Part shown: positions 42,370-56,300 of the stretch, piece by piece
Position numbering within the stretch: the first letter of the stretch is position 1
Layout: the number at the start of each line of letters is the position of its first letter
DNA from: Larimichthys crocea
Taxonomy: Eukaryota; Chordata; Actinopteri; Sciaenidae
Direction: 5' to 3'
Length of the DNA: 64,000 nt
Assembly (NCBI RefSeq): GCF_000972845.2
Contig: NC_040029.1
Location: 2,950,695 to 3,014,694, forward strand
The notes under the pieces: generated by a model
What the model was told of the DNA's origin: nothing
Database searches by the model: none
What the model saw: the letters and a program-made list of their open reading frames with translations, nothing else
Made by a program: the position numbers and the translations under genes

Positions 42370-44290
42370 AAAGTTTAGCGAGTTGTCTTCAGTAAAGAAA
42401 AAATTTTTTTCTAAAAAGTGCTATAAAAATATATATAAATATTTTTTTTCACTTTCACTGCATTAAATCTTTTGACCAACTTCAGTCCTAATCATAACTA
42501 TCAAATTTTCATGTATTTTTAAATAATTTGACCCTTTAATGCCATTTTGGGAATAAACCCACATGATAAAAGAAGGACAAAGTGCAAGGCATCACTGGTA
42601 ATAGGTCAATAATGGACAACAACATTAATTTGAAACGCACTATTATGTTCGAGCAGTGTCAGTTTATTAAAAAATGAGTGCGAGCGATCTATTGGTGCAA
42701 AAAATGTTTTTTTTTCTTCTAAAAAGTGCTATAAAAATATTATATGTGCATATTTTTTTTCACTTTCACTGCATTAAATCTTTTGACCAACTTCAGTCCT
42801 AATCATAACTATCAAATTTTCATGTATTTTTTAAATAATTTTGACCCTTTAATGCCATATTGGGAATATGAACCCACATGATAAAAAAGGACAAAAGTGC
42901 AAGTGCAAACTGTCATTTTTTAGGGAGACTATTAGACCCTTGTATATGTCAATAATTGACAACAAAAAAATGTTGTTGTTTCTTCTAAAAAGTGCTCTAA
43001 AAAAATTATATGTGAATATTTTTTTTCACTTTCACTGCATTACATCTTTTGACCAACTTCAGTCCTAATCATAACCATCACATTTTCATGTATTTCTTAA
43101 ATAATTTTAACCCTTTAATGTCATTTTGGGAACATGAACCCACATACTGTAAATGATAAAAAGACAAAATATGAAATATTTTCTACACACTAAGTGCAAA
43201 CTGTAATTTTATATGAAATATTTTCTACACACTAAGTGCAAACTGTAATTTTTTTATGGAGGACTATTAGACCCTTGGATATGTCAATAATTGACAGCAA
43301 CATTGATTTGAATGCATTATTATTTTTTGAGCAGTGTCAGTTTAATAAAAAATGAGTGCGAGCGATCTATTGGTGCAAAAAATGTTTGTTTTTTTCTAAA
43401 AAGTGCTATAAAAATATTATATGTGAATATTTTTTTTCACTTTCACTGCATTAAATCTTTTGACCAACTTCAGTCCTAATCATAACTATCAAATGTTCAT
43501 GTATTTCTTAATGATTTTGACCCTTTAATGCCATTTTGGGAATATAAACCCACATGATAAAAAAAGAACAAAATTTGAGAATTTTCTATACACTAAGTGC
43601 AATTTTTTTATGGAGGACTATAAGACCCTTGGATATGTCAATAATTGACAGCAACATTGATTTGAATGCATTATTATTTTTTGAGCAGTGTCAGTTTAAT
43701 AAAAAATGAGTGCGAGCGATCTATTGGTGCAAAAAATGTTTGTTTTATGAGTGCGAGCGATCTATTGGTGCAAAAAATGTTTGTTTTTCTTCTAAAAAGT
43801 GCTATAAAAATATTATATATGATTTTTTTTTTTTTCACTTTCACTGCATTAAATCTTTTGACCAACTTCAGTCCTAATCATAACCATCACATTTTCATGT
43901 ATTTCTTAATAATTTTGACCCTTTAATGTCATTTTGGGAATATGAACCGACATGATAAAAAAAGGATCAAATTTGAGAATTTTCTTTACACTAAGTGCAA
44001 TTTTTTTAGGGAGGACTATTAGACCCTTGGATATGTCAATAATTGACAACAACATTGATTTGAATGCATTATTATTTTTTGAGCAGTGTCAGTTTATTAA
44101 AAAATGAGTGTGAGCGATCTATTGGTGCAAAACATGTTTTTTTTTCTAAAAAGTGCTATGAAAATATTATATATGACTTTTTTTTTCACTTTCACTGCAT
44201 TAAATCTTTTGACCAACTTCAGTCCTAATGAGAACTATCAAATTTTCATGTATTTCTTTAAAAAATGTATAGCCAGTTTTATTTTTCATT
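42370..44290. repeat. AT-rich tandem array, six diverged units of 0.27-0.41 kb
   Basis: The landmark 'ctaaaaagtgct' begins at 42411, 42719, 42985, 43396, 43792 and 44146. Each is followed by 'cactttcactgcatta(a/c)atc', 'gaccaacttcagtcctaat' and 'ccctttaatg(c/t)catt'. Several units also carry 'gagtgcgagcgatctattgg'. Local 40-70 base sub-duplications occur at 43160-43255 and 43708-43785. Short frames over the array are low complexity and not genes. Confidence 0.92.
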
Positions 44291-46531
44291 GTTTTCCTTT
44301 TTTGTTTTGGATTAAAGAGGCAATCATATTATTTGGTGTCTAACATTTTTTTCTAGGTAAAAGTATTTTTGTGCTTGACCTGACTGACAGCATATTCATT
44401 TTTTGATGATCACAAATAAAAATATTTTCTATGGAAAAAAACTTAATCCCAGACTGTATGGGTTATACTATTTGACCAAAATTCCAACTAAAATGAGAGA
44501 CAGGTCTGATCCTGATGTGTTAAGTACAATAATATGATAAGTTACAGAAACAAAATAACATGATGCACATGTGTGACTTTGTACAGATTATAATGATGGT
44601 AAATAAATTAGAAGTAGTAATAATGTTGAAAGACAGCAGGATAACCGAGACACCAAAATGCTCTACAAACGCAGTCTTTCAAGTATTTTTACCTCTGTTC
44701 CTTTCAGAATTGACACATGTCACTGAACCCAAATGATTATAAAATATGGCCCTATTATTTGCCTTCAAGCCTCAAATATAATTACTGAATTCTTGGAATT
44801 CAAATGTAGACGAAGGACTCATTTGTCAACACATGAATATCAGAGATCCAGACCACAGATTGGATTGTTTTTCATTAAAATGTAGCTTCCTAATACATTA
44901 AAAAACAAAGTCTAATCTGTATTATCACAATCAAAAATAAATATTTGACCTCTGATGGTCTGCTGGTTTGGTGGAATCATTAAATATTTGTGATTGTGAC
45001 TGTGACACAACATAGTGGAGCGTCCTCTGACCTGCATTGCTCTCTTTCTACCACTAGATGGAGACAAAGTCAAAGGAGTGTGAACTCTCTCTGCTCCAAA
45101 ACCAAATAAATCAAGATGAATGTGAGGTGTGGGTTTAGTTATAGCGACCTGCTGTCTACATGATGCATGTATAAATGTGGAGTCAAAAGAAAGACAAAAT
45201 CTTCCCAAACTTCTGGAGGGATGTTATAAAATGTTTGTCTGACATGTTTAATACCAAAGTCTTTAAACAGACTAAACTTTGATTTCTTTCATGTGTATTA
45301 CTCTGTAGTTTTTAATGTTGATATATTGTGTGAAATGTGTGTTTTTGTTTGTTCTATCCTTCTTTTATTTCAATGAATTCACCCTTCAGGCTGAGAATAG
45401 ACTCTTTAAAAAACCATATCCTATGGGCAGAATAATTCATTAGTCTGCATGCTTATCAGGTAGTTCTGTATCTTAGCAACCCGTGACAGGAAATCCGTTA
45501 TCAGTGTTAATTATTCTAACCCAAAAACCATAATTGGCCACGGCCCCGCGTTCACTGTCAAAGAACATGGGTTGTTTATTCGTGGGTGTGGTCGCAGCAA
45601 AGTGAAATATGTGTCGGGTTGTCGCCTACGAGGACAAACTGTTCCAGCTCGTCCACTGTCACGATATTGTCTGTCGAGGACGTGACAGGTAAGTAAACGG
45701 GGATCCGGTCTGTATCTGCTGCACGTGCTCTCAATCCAGATGTTTTCCTCGCGGGCGAGCGGTGGTTCGACAGCATCGCGAGCGCAGGTCTCGTGAACTC
45801 CACTTGGATTCGTAATTAGAGTCCAGGTGTGGATATTTCCACGACCTCGCGAAGTGAGGGCCAGTTGTGAGTATTTGGTTCTGCTGCTTGTTCAAACTGG
45901 TGCCGGTTACCACCTTCAAAAGAAGCAGCTGACATATTTCTTTCATGGAAACTTTAACTTTAAACATTAAATTCATGGAGAAAAACGTCCATCACTTTAC
46001 TTTAAACCATATTATGTCGCTACTGAAAGAGAAAATAACACATGCATTCTTCTTATGAATAGCTGAATATTTAAGTTTGGCTTTAAGTGTCTGGTATGAC
46101 CAGTTTATAATACTTTCAAACTTGTTAGTGCATTTAATGCTCAGATATTATGTGAAAACAGCATTTTGAAGAGGTTCTGGATGGTAAATACCATTTATCC
46201 ATAACAATAAATGTAAACATTGAACATAAATGTAAATGTTTTGAATGTGAAATTCAATCTGAAATGTAAGTAGCTGTCAGATAAATGTAGTGGAGTAAAA
46301 GGTACAATAGTACTTCGTTAAGAGGGTGTTTTGTCCACATTTAATTTCCTGTAATTTGGCGCAACTGGACCTGCAGCCCTGCGAGGAGTCTCCCTCCCTC
46401 CCCTCCTTCCCTCCTTCCCTCCCTCCCTCACCGTCTCTTGGTCTCTCCCCAGCTGAAAGCCCGCACTTCTCTCGCCCAGGTGTGACATTTTTGGAGTGCC
46501 TCATTGGAACCGCAAAACCCCGCCGACAAAG
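44291..46531. other. rest of the ccnt2-tmem163 intergenic interval
   Basis: AT-rich to about 45530, then a GC/CpG-richer patch at 45535-45860 with a good splice donor (caggtaagt at 45686), then AT-rich DNA and a pyrimidine-rich run (46388-46447) just before tmem163. No recognised gene. Confidence 0.6.
46388..46447 (+). promoter_or_regulatory. polypyrimidine run upstream of tmem163 start
   Basis: CCCTCC/CCTTCC repeats from about 46390 to 46430, 100-145 bases before the start codon, probably in the promoter or 5' UTR. Confidence 0.35.
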
Positions 46532-46639
46532 ATGACGGACTCCATACCGCCAGACACCACCGCCGTCCCGGACCCGGCTGTTGTGGATCACACGGCGGTG
46601 AACGGCCAGTGCGAGCAGGCGGATTCCCAGCAACAACAA

Positions 46640-46670
<31 letters not shown>

Positions 46671-46745
46671 CCAGCACAGAAAGTCAGGGAGAGGGCTTTA
46701 ACATGGACCAGGAGATGAAGATAACAGACAGCATAGAGGACCGAG
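46532..46745 (+). CDS. tmem163: tmem163 exon 1 with polyglutamine tract
   Basis: Start chosen at 46532: MTDSIPPDTTAVPD. The frame is also open to an ATG at 46496, but the ATG at 46532 has an A at -3 (aaagatga) and gives a plausible N-terminus. Fourteen consecutive Gln codons (CAG/CAA mixture) run from about 46627 to 46668. It ends SIEDR plus one base of Gly, donor gtaggc. Confidence 0.88.
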
Positions 46746-49700
46746 GTAGGCGGTGTGAGATATGGTGAAAGTTTAGGATTCGCCAGGGCGCACACTGTGC
46801 GTAATGACATGGAGAGTAGAGAAATATACGTTATACTGTACTATATATATAAGGAAATCTGTTTACACTTGTATTTATTCAACTATACTGGAACATGTTG
46901 CTCTTGTACTTCCTATAATTTGCCCCCAAATGTTCCAAATTGTGCACAAATAAGACTTGATTTATGGGTGGAAGAGGTCATATAACCGATGACTGGCACC
47001 TTAATGCTATGATCAATATGATAAATTATTTACAGAGCAGGGTAGAAATGGAATACAGAGGAGTGTGCATGTGTTCATCCTGACATATCTGACCTGAAAT
47101 ACTGTGTTACAGGTTTTGTGAATAAATAAATGGATTGAGAATGAAAACCACAGGCAGCCATTGAAACAGTGCTCCACATCTTAAATATGTTTTTTTGGAG
47201 TAATGGAGTGTGTGACTAAACGCAGTCATTATTATGATGTTTCAGACTTCATCTGCACTAACAATCTTACTGCATAACTATCCTGTAACTCTGACCATAG
47301 CAAAATGCAGACACAGTGCTCGCTTGAATGCAAAACTTTTCTATCTCATGGTCATACATGGATGAAATGATAAAGAGGAAACTGTCTACAAGGAATGCGT
47401 GAAAGACCCATTTCTGTTATGGTACATGATCTGTAGAGGACAGAATGTTTTCTCTTCTTCTTCTTCCTCTTCTTGAAATGAACACTATGAAATCCAGGTC
47501 CAGGATCAAATCACTGTGTTATACAGTGACATTACATACAAAAGAAAAGTGCATTTAAAGTTACTCTTCAAAGATCAAATTGGGAACCGTTTTGGTGAGG
47601 TGTCCCAAACAAAAAGGGTGTTTAGTTGGGTCCCTTGTCGGTTCTACTAATAAGACATTTCCTCTCACATAAAAAGCATTCACAACATGTTCTTCTACGA
47701 AAAATTATTCAATTCTTATTATTATTACTCATGTTTTGTCATCTAACTCCTTCCACAAAGAAACGCCATTCAACCATGATTCATACTAATGACAACCTTT
47801 TTAAAACTCTCCTCAGTCCTTCAGCTTCTTCTTCACACATTGTTAAGCCAGCGATGCAGTTCAGCTCTGAGCTGTCTGTATATTTTGCATTCTTCATCCC
47901 TCACCAAGTCTTCCAGCTATTCAGTCTTTTCGACTTTTATTAACACCGTTCAAGCCTTAAAACATCTTTCTGCGTTATCCGATTTTTAAATCCCATGAAT
48001 ACTAAATAGACTCCTCAAACTCTGTGCCATTCGATATGAACATATTCAACAGTTTCACATATTTCACACATTATTGATACTGTTTAACAGATTCAGAGTA
48101 AGCAAGTTTGTTGGTCCCACATTTTCATCCAGGCTGAAATGGTGCTCTCAACTCTAGCGCCACCATGAGGTCAACGTTTGTGATTTTTCAGTGACACTTT
48201 TGGACGGTGTGAATAAATCTGGTTCAGACGTTGATCCGATGACATACCCATCAGCCTCAGCTGTACTTTGCAAATGAATGTTAACTACTACAAACATGAG
48301 CATGTTAGCATTGTCATTATAAGCATGTGAGCATGTTGATGTTTAACTCAAAGCACTGCTGTGCTCAAGTACAGCCTCACAGTGTTACTAGCATGGCCGT
48401 AGAAACTCTTAATTAAAAGCATATGTAATGTAATTAATGCTTTATTACAGTAATGTTTTATAACTATAGTCACTGTAAGTGAGTAAGTTGAATGCGCATT
48501 CATTTTTTCCTCCAATAATACAGATACAAAACTGAATTTAAAGGTAGTGAAAATTTGTTGAATTGTTCTTTCTCTGCCCTGTGTTGTTGTCTGCAGGTCT
48601 TCTGGAAAGCAGCATGCGCCTGAAGCCGCATGAAGCACAAAGTTACCGCAAGAAAGCTCTGTGGGTGTCCTGGGTGTCCATAGCAATCACTATCGTCTTG
48701 GCCATCGTCGCTTTCAGTGAGTACCACTCCTTTTGCTGTTTCCTTTCATGAATGCTCAGGCTCACCAGAAGTGATGCCATTTACTGGCTTTGTCTGCGTC
48801 CACACAAACAAAATTCAAAGAAACACTTCTGCCTGCTGTTTGGTCCTTCAGTTGAAGGACAGGTTTGTTAATTAATGTGACACCCAACAGCCTGATTGAA
48901 CAACACGAAGGACAAGCAATTGATGCGAACACGTCATGCCAAGATCCTGTTTCATCCCCCCTAAAGCTTTAGCCTCTCGCTGCTTCCACTTCAAATGACA
49001 AAGTAACAGTAGAAAGGACTGTTTTGCTGTAGAGAGCGTACACTCGACCTTTAGTCTTGCTGCTGTTACAGAAGTTTTGTTTCTCTCAGAGGCAGAACAA
49101 GTTTGAACACCCTGCTTTTGTCACAAGCTTTCTGGTTTTTCTTTTCGTCAAAGCTCAGTGTGTCAAGGACGAGACCTCGCAGTCTTGGTTTTGAGATTGA
49201 CAACAGGCAGGGATGATTACTGACTGTCTCAGACTTCTCTACCTACTTCTTACGTTTCTCATGCATGTCAAAGGTTTCTCTGTTGGAGTGTAATTGGGGA
49301 TAGACGTGATTCACTTTGGAGATCTAATTTAGGTAATGTTTCACCATGTTTTTCAATTTGGAAAACGAGATTAGGAGGCTCATTTTTAGAATATCCTGCA
49401 GGTTATTTAGACGTTTGACAGATGTGGAGAAACGTAGAGATGAGAATGTGTCAGATATCCTGAGAAACATGGAGTTAAATGTAGCAAGTGGTGCTTGAGA
49501 TGGTGATTCTGATGATGGAAATATCACAGGCTTTGCCAGTCTTGTCTGACACTGTCACATACTGCAAGATTCCAGAGATGCTCCTTCCTCCTCTGCAGTA
49601 CATGCAGACTAGTGCTTGACAGATGCATAAGTAAAGAGGACACGCTTTGCTGCAGTGTGGCTCATCACTTCAACAGCGGTTTGCAGATGTGGACTGGAAG

Positions 49701-50494
49701 TGATGACAGAAAGAAAAACATCCTCCTTCCTCATGACTTTGTTTTGTAATGGTTTTTGGGGAATAAATGAGCATCTTTTCACGCAATATCTTCTTCTCTG
49801 GACCTATTTATCACATCTCCATAGTCCCGCAGTGGTAGCCCTCGCTCGTCACATCTTGCCTGCTCTTGCTCATAAATGAAACATGCCACTGCTTGCAAAT
49901 CAGCTGCGGAAAATGAGCAGAGGAAGAGATTTGTGTGAGGCCGATGTAGCACCGGTGATTCCAGCAAACAGCAATATGACTCGCAGTGTCATTACACACA
50001 CACACACAATTGCTTTATTTCGATTCTCAAGCTCTCTCGAGAAAAACAGGCCTGACTGAAGAAAATCCAGTGGTTCAATAACTCATTGGAGTCTCGTTTG
50101 AAGACGTAATTGAAAATTAGAATTCAATCGGTTGCTGCGTGACACGAGTTCACTACCCCGGGAGTGAAGTTGTTAGAGAGAAGTGGTTTGAAAGACGGAG
50201 AGGTTTTGTTTTGAAAATGAGGTCCTCTTCCTGAGCTCAGGCTGTGTTGCCCACTTCCTGTTCTGATAATGCAACTCTGGTACAGCAACAGGACGGGCCT
50301 GTCTTACAACTTCCTTCTGTGTCGCGTGTGTTGAGTTGCCTAAGCCATGAAAGGGGTTTATTCATTGCAATTCAGTAAAACCAGTCTCACATAGTTCAGC
50401 TACAGAAGCTTTGGGACGTGGTGAAAAATCTAATGTCACCTCTGCTTTTATTTTGTTAGATTACAAATCATATTATTGGTTTGGGTTATTATTC

Positions 50495-50535
<41 letters not shown>

Positions 50536-53285
50536 GGGTTTTTTTGTGAAGTTGTAGCGGTGAAAACAATTATTGCTCACTACAGTTGATAATCATGTCT
50601 AAACAGTTTTATTGTGTATGAACTATCATTGCTCTGCAAAGCCTCCTTCTCTTTGCTTTACCTGGAAAGTTCTCTTTGATTGATACAGCCAGTAACTATT
50701 ACTATAACTATCATTAGTAAACGATCCACTGTGCCAGTTACATGTTTTGATCGTTAAACTCTCATCAAACCATCTGTAAAACTCTGAATGGCACTTTGGC
50801 AATAAGCCAGTGTGCACTGAACATGAAGTATGTTTGCAGTGTTACCCCTGTCTGTTTGTCTGTTTCTGTAAGGAGTTTCCTGCATAATGCCACACCCAAT
50901 CAAACGTATTTCAAAGGAAGAAATTAATTGACTCAGGAGGCATAAAGTACACAGAGAGACAGCAAACAACAGTACTGACCTGACATGTACAGAGATAATG
51001 AAGAAGTCTTCACATTAAAGATAAGCTAAAAAGGACAAATCTATAGCATATATTGTAATGTTTCTTATTGAGTTCAACATTTTGGATTATTTTCATTATA
51101 GATACCGCTCCCATAACTATAAACTAAATATGAAACTCGAGGAGGAGGTGAACCCTTGCACAAACAATATAAAAACACTGTCGTGGTTTTACAAGCGAGA
51201 TAGACTAATTACTTCTTGGCAATTAAAAAGGTCCATCGCTGTACGTTTGCCAAGACATCGTCACGGCCTTTAACTCCCCGTAAAACCACAAGTTGCCGTT
51301 TTTATGCGTTGTTTTTGGCACTGATTAAACAACAAGATCATTATTAGAGGTGCTGACAGGTGGGAGAGAGCCAGGTTAGCAGTGTCCCTCTGCTCACGGT
51401 CTTTATGCTGAGATAAGATAACCAGCACTAGCTTCATATTTAATATACAGACATTTAATATAAATCTTCTCGTCTGACTGAAATGTCATACGGATTACAA
51501 AGTGAGCAGAAGAAAAGCCAAGAACCGTGCAAGGTCGAGGAGGATTAATAGAACTGCAATATGGTGTGATGTATATTCGGTATGACGGATGCAGAGCCAG
51601 GGTGCCAGTCCAGTCATCAGCACCTGCTGCTGTTCCCCCCCAGTCAGCCCTACATGTTGACAGAAAGATAGACTAGGTGACCTGTAAAACATTTGCATTA
51701 CTCAAACACGACAAGACTAGTTTAGTATATCCGAGAGTCTGTGTGAACTTTATGAAGGGTGGCCATGTGCAGCTTTATGTTTATCATAGGGACTGACTCG
51801 CCGTGTTTAAAATACTCCCTTGGAGCCAGTTTAACTGTGAATCGAGTGAGAATTTGATAATAAACTGGAAGAGAAGCGGCTTTTGACCACAGTTAAGACT
51901 GACTGGCCGCTCCAGTTTAGTTAAAGGAATAGTTTAACATTTTGGAAAAAAACACGTGTGTGCTTTGTTGAGTGAGAAGCGATGAGAAGATTGACACCAC
52001 TCTGTCACATGTGCGGTAAATATGAAGCTGGAGCAGGCAATCAGCTTGTAGATCAGAACTCCCACATAACAGCACACAACATGTCGTTTTTACACTTCGG
52101 CCAAGAAATGACACTAATTAATGAGGTTCAGAGGTGCTGGTAGGCAGATTTTATTTTTTATTTTTTTATTTTTTTATTTGGACAGAGCCAGGCTAGCCGG
52201 TTCCCCCTGCTTCTAGTCTTTATGCTACAGCAGGGACCATCCGGCTTGTTATCAGCGCTCAGTTCAAAACCCAGCATCTGTGATGGTACGATGAATCAGT
52301 GCACATGACACGATGGGTAACCTCGGTAACATGACCAAACTTTTTCGAAACATTTTGCTGGCATCACATTTAAAATAAGCATATCGTTTTCCAAAAAAAA
52401 CAAAATGTCTCAGTGTCAACATTTAATAAGTCATCTTTGTGCCATTTAATTACATCACCACACTTTTTTTCTATTAAGATTTTACACAGTGTTTGGAAAC
52501 AGGGCTGAAAGTTTAAGATTCATTTAAGACGCCAAACTTGCCACGACCTGCTGCTCTGTCCTGACACAGTAGGGACATAGGGAGAAGTATAAAGGACGTA
52601 AAAGACAGATGATCTGACACTGACTCGAGAAACACAGGGTGAAGACGGGACAACAAGACAAAGGTGAAAACTAATCAGGGTGGAACAGATTAAAAACTGG
52701 TGGTGGGAAACACAACAGGAAGTAAAGTACAGACACCAGGAGAGGGGAGAATTTAAAAAATAAAACAGGAAACACTAAAGAAGAAAAAAGCATATTTCCC
52801 AAATATACAGTTATAGACAGCTTACAGTTTAATTTAAAGAAATAAATTCAACAAATAGGTCCCACTGCAGGAAAAAAAGGAGATCTGTCTTATCGCCTCA
52901 CAATCATCTTTGTCCTTTCACTGACTTTCCTTTATTCTATTTATTTTAGCGTGAACTCGCGTGAAGCAGGTTTGCTGTCAGTTTGTCTTTCAGCGACCCA
53001 AAATGTTTCCTTCCTGGAATGAAATTAGTGGAGTAGAACTGGGTTGAATGAATAAATAAAAACATAATCACACCTTTTGCTGCTGCTTTAATAACAAGGC
53101 GTGTGCGTTGCACAAACACCGTCGGTCCACCGACTGTTAAATAACTTTGACAGCGGAGTGTTTTGTGTGTGATGTGCATAATGCAGCTCCGGCAACAGCC
53201 AATAAACTGGCAGAGCTTGGTCGGTGTTTCATCTTCTGTTCTCCCGCTTCTCTTGTCAGATGTGACTAGAAGGGGGGAGGAGGAG

Positions 53286-53325
<40 letters not shown>

Positions 53326-56300
53326 TAGCCTGATGCTGGATCTCCGTCCCTGCTGACACCCACCCAGCTTTCCTGGGAGCCAATTAACCATCGCTAGGCT
53401 GAGCTTTTTTACAACAGCAGAAGCTGCTGCAGATTCATTTACACTTTGTCTTTCTGCTTCTAATGAAGGAGATAGGAGGAGAAAAAAAAAAAGGGAAGGA
53501 AAGAGGTGGTGAGGGTGGGTGGGGAATACATTTCTGGATTTGGACCACCAGCTCATGATGTTAGGGGGAGATCTGTGAGTTTTTATCTTGAATGAGATGG
53601 AAAAATCATATAAAATGGCATGAAAGCAAAAACTGCAATAGAATATGATCTATCTGAAGAATGTAACTTTCACAATTACCAATCCGCCCCCTCGATGATA
53701 TGTAGCTGGTTATATAGTATATCTAAATGCCCTGTTGTGTGTTTTTGTGCACACACATACACTCTCACTTCAGTTGACGTGTCAAAGGCCTTCACTTGAA
53801 ACGAAAAGAAGCCGCCTTTCTCCTCGCTATGTCAACCCAGGCAGATGACGCTTTGGCGTCTGCACATTCCTCTCTATTTACTTTCATTTGAACAGCTGTC
53901 AACTTCTATTTGCTGCCTCATTCATCCGCACTAACACAAAGGGTTCGACTGTCTTTTTTTCTTATCTCCACCTAGGATGTTTGGAGAGGAGCTTTACCAT
54001 TCCTTTGACCTGTTTTCAGTCGTATGCACAACACACAGTACAGTATACACAATATGATTTAATGATAAATGTTAAACTATCTTGGAGCTGCTAGTCTTGC
54101 AGTCCTGTAACCAGTTTATTTACTTCTTATCTAGGTGTCTAAGTATAGAATTTAAATATTTTTAATATTTATAACATAATATTTCAGTTGAATGGATGTG
54201 CAGAATGTTGTGTGCAGGATTCAGTAGCTTCTAGTGGTGTAGTTGCTGATTGTAACCCCCTCCCCTCACCCTCTCCTTCCTAGTGTGTGGCTGCAAAACA
54301 TGCAGAAGGCCCTGCCTAGAGCCGAGAGCTGTTTAGTCGTATAAGATGGTGGACTCTGTAGCATCTGTAGATTGTAGGTTCATTCTAAGGTAACAAAGAA
54401 TAATAAATAAAAAATATATGAATAAAAATTCAGGCGATTAAACACTAATGAAAACACAGTTGTGCAGTTTATATTCCATTTCTGCCACATTCTGGAAATA
54501 GAGTCCCTTAAATCTGACACACCGGACCTTTAAATTGAAGTGTTTAACAGTGTAGTGTTATTCTGTTCTGCACTTTGAACAATGTGATGAAGAATGACAC
54601 AGTCATCAGCACTGTCAAGGTAAACCCGTGCACAAACCTCTAACAGTTGAATTCACCGAATGTTTCGTTTGTGAACGCGAGCTGCGTACTAAAGTTTGGA
54701 TTCAGCCTCACGATGATAACAACTGTCACCTTTTAAACGTGACATATTACACATCCAGATTCCTTTGGTGAAACACGATCTGTCCTGCGAGTTGGATCCT
54801 GTAACAAAACATTGTGTGACTTGTCAGGCGTTTTGCCAAATTGACCAGAAGTTGTTATATATAAATCATTTTTACAATCAAATGTTGACGCCGCCTCCAT
54901 GCTGCATCTCTGCAGATGTCTGGCATAAAAAAAAAGACAACAACAACAACATCCCACCTACTCATTTATATTCAAGGGTTGTCCACGTGTGTGGTGAAGT
55001 GTTTGCAAAAGCACGTGAAGGCGACGTTCATTCGTGTTTTCATTTTGGTCAGGGGAAGTGGGTGATTGCACTTTAAGCCCAGGGAAAGCAACTGAATGCA
55101 GATGAAACAACAAAAGGCAGGAAAACAGAGGATGAAGAAAGAGGGAGCTTGGGAGAAAACGTGGCATAAAAGAAGGAAGAAATCGTGATTTCACTTTTCT
55201 TGCAGCAGAAAGAAAATGAGCGATTAAAGGGGGAAGCACTCTCTGCTGTGTTTCTACATGCAGGGCTGAGGCGAGTCACTGGCCCCCAGTGAGTCTTGCT
55301 AAAAATAAACCTGGGAGGAGAGAAGAGGATTCCTCCCCTCTATCTATCTGCATCTTTCCCTCCTTTGTCTCTTCCATCCTCCTCTCCTCATCCCCTCCCA
55401 TCGCAGGCGGATGATTACACACCGTGTTTGTTTTCAACACATCTGCAGCTCGCTATGATTGAGCCCAAACAGGCACATAATTCCCCCGATAATGAAATTA
55501 CATCAGTCAACATAAACAGGGCTTATCACGTCTGGGCAGGTTAATCAAAATTAGAAAAAGGTATTTCTCACTCAAAACGCAGCTCTGGATGATAAATGAT
55601 GAACCATCCATCAGCTCAGATCGGTGCAGTTAAGCCCACTTAGTGAGGGAGTCTCTTGATTGACATGGCAGCAGTCATCCTTTGTTTGTGTGCGCAGACA
55701 GTGGGAGGAAATCTTCATCTTGCTGTCGGTACTCGACAAAAGAAAGTATGTGGGCATTGTAGAGCCTGTGATTGAACAGATTGACACAGTATGGGTGGCA
55801 GCATGACAGCCGGATGTCACGTTTATATAACCATAATATGACTACACGTAGGTAGAAGTGTTAATGAAAGGAAATATCAATCAAAATACACAAACACTCA
55901 CTGCAGGTTGTATCAGTGTTATTTGTTGTTCAGTGTCCTCCTTTCTCTGTTTTCTCTGCAGCCGTTTCCATCATGCGCCACAGCGCTTCAGCTTTTGGAT
56001 TCGCCGTAAGTCGCCTTGCAAAGCCTCCTACTTCACCAAATCTATGAATTAAGAGAGAACGTCAAAGCATTTCAGAGTTTGTTTGTTGTCACTCGTTTGC
56101 AGTTTGACGCCACGCTGGACGTGCTGTCCTCTGTCATCGTACTGTGGCGGTACAGCAACGCCGCAGCCGTCCACTCAGCACACCGCGAATACATGTAAGT
56201 ACAGATGAAGTACAGATACAGACTGTCAGGCAGGTTTTGACCAAATCTGATATGATGCACCAGAAGACAAAAGACCAAAGAAATATAGTTTATCTCCAAA

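Larger units (their letters stand above)
48717..55961 (+). other. tmem163 intron 2 (7.2 kb)
   Basis: Holds an (ATT)n run at about 50492-50535, two copies of one fish MITE (51265-51490, 51922-52260), a (GT)n at 53289-53325 and another MITE (54206-54535). Around 55410-55560 is a non-repetitive stretch with CNE-like texture. No exon recognised. Confidence 0.8.

Noticed and set aside
42868..44343. Several 60-90 codon frames in the tandem array
   Set aside because: Phe/Lys-rich translations of AT-rich repeat units, differing in frame from unit to unit.
46277..46810. 177-codon open frame on the - strand with a leucine run
   Set aside because: Antisense shadow of tmem163 exon 1; the leucines are the reverse of the CAG tract.
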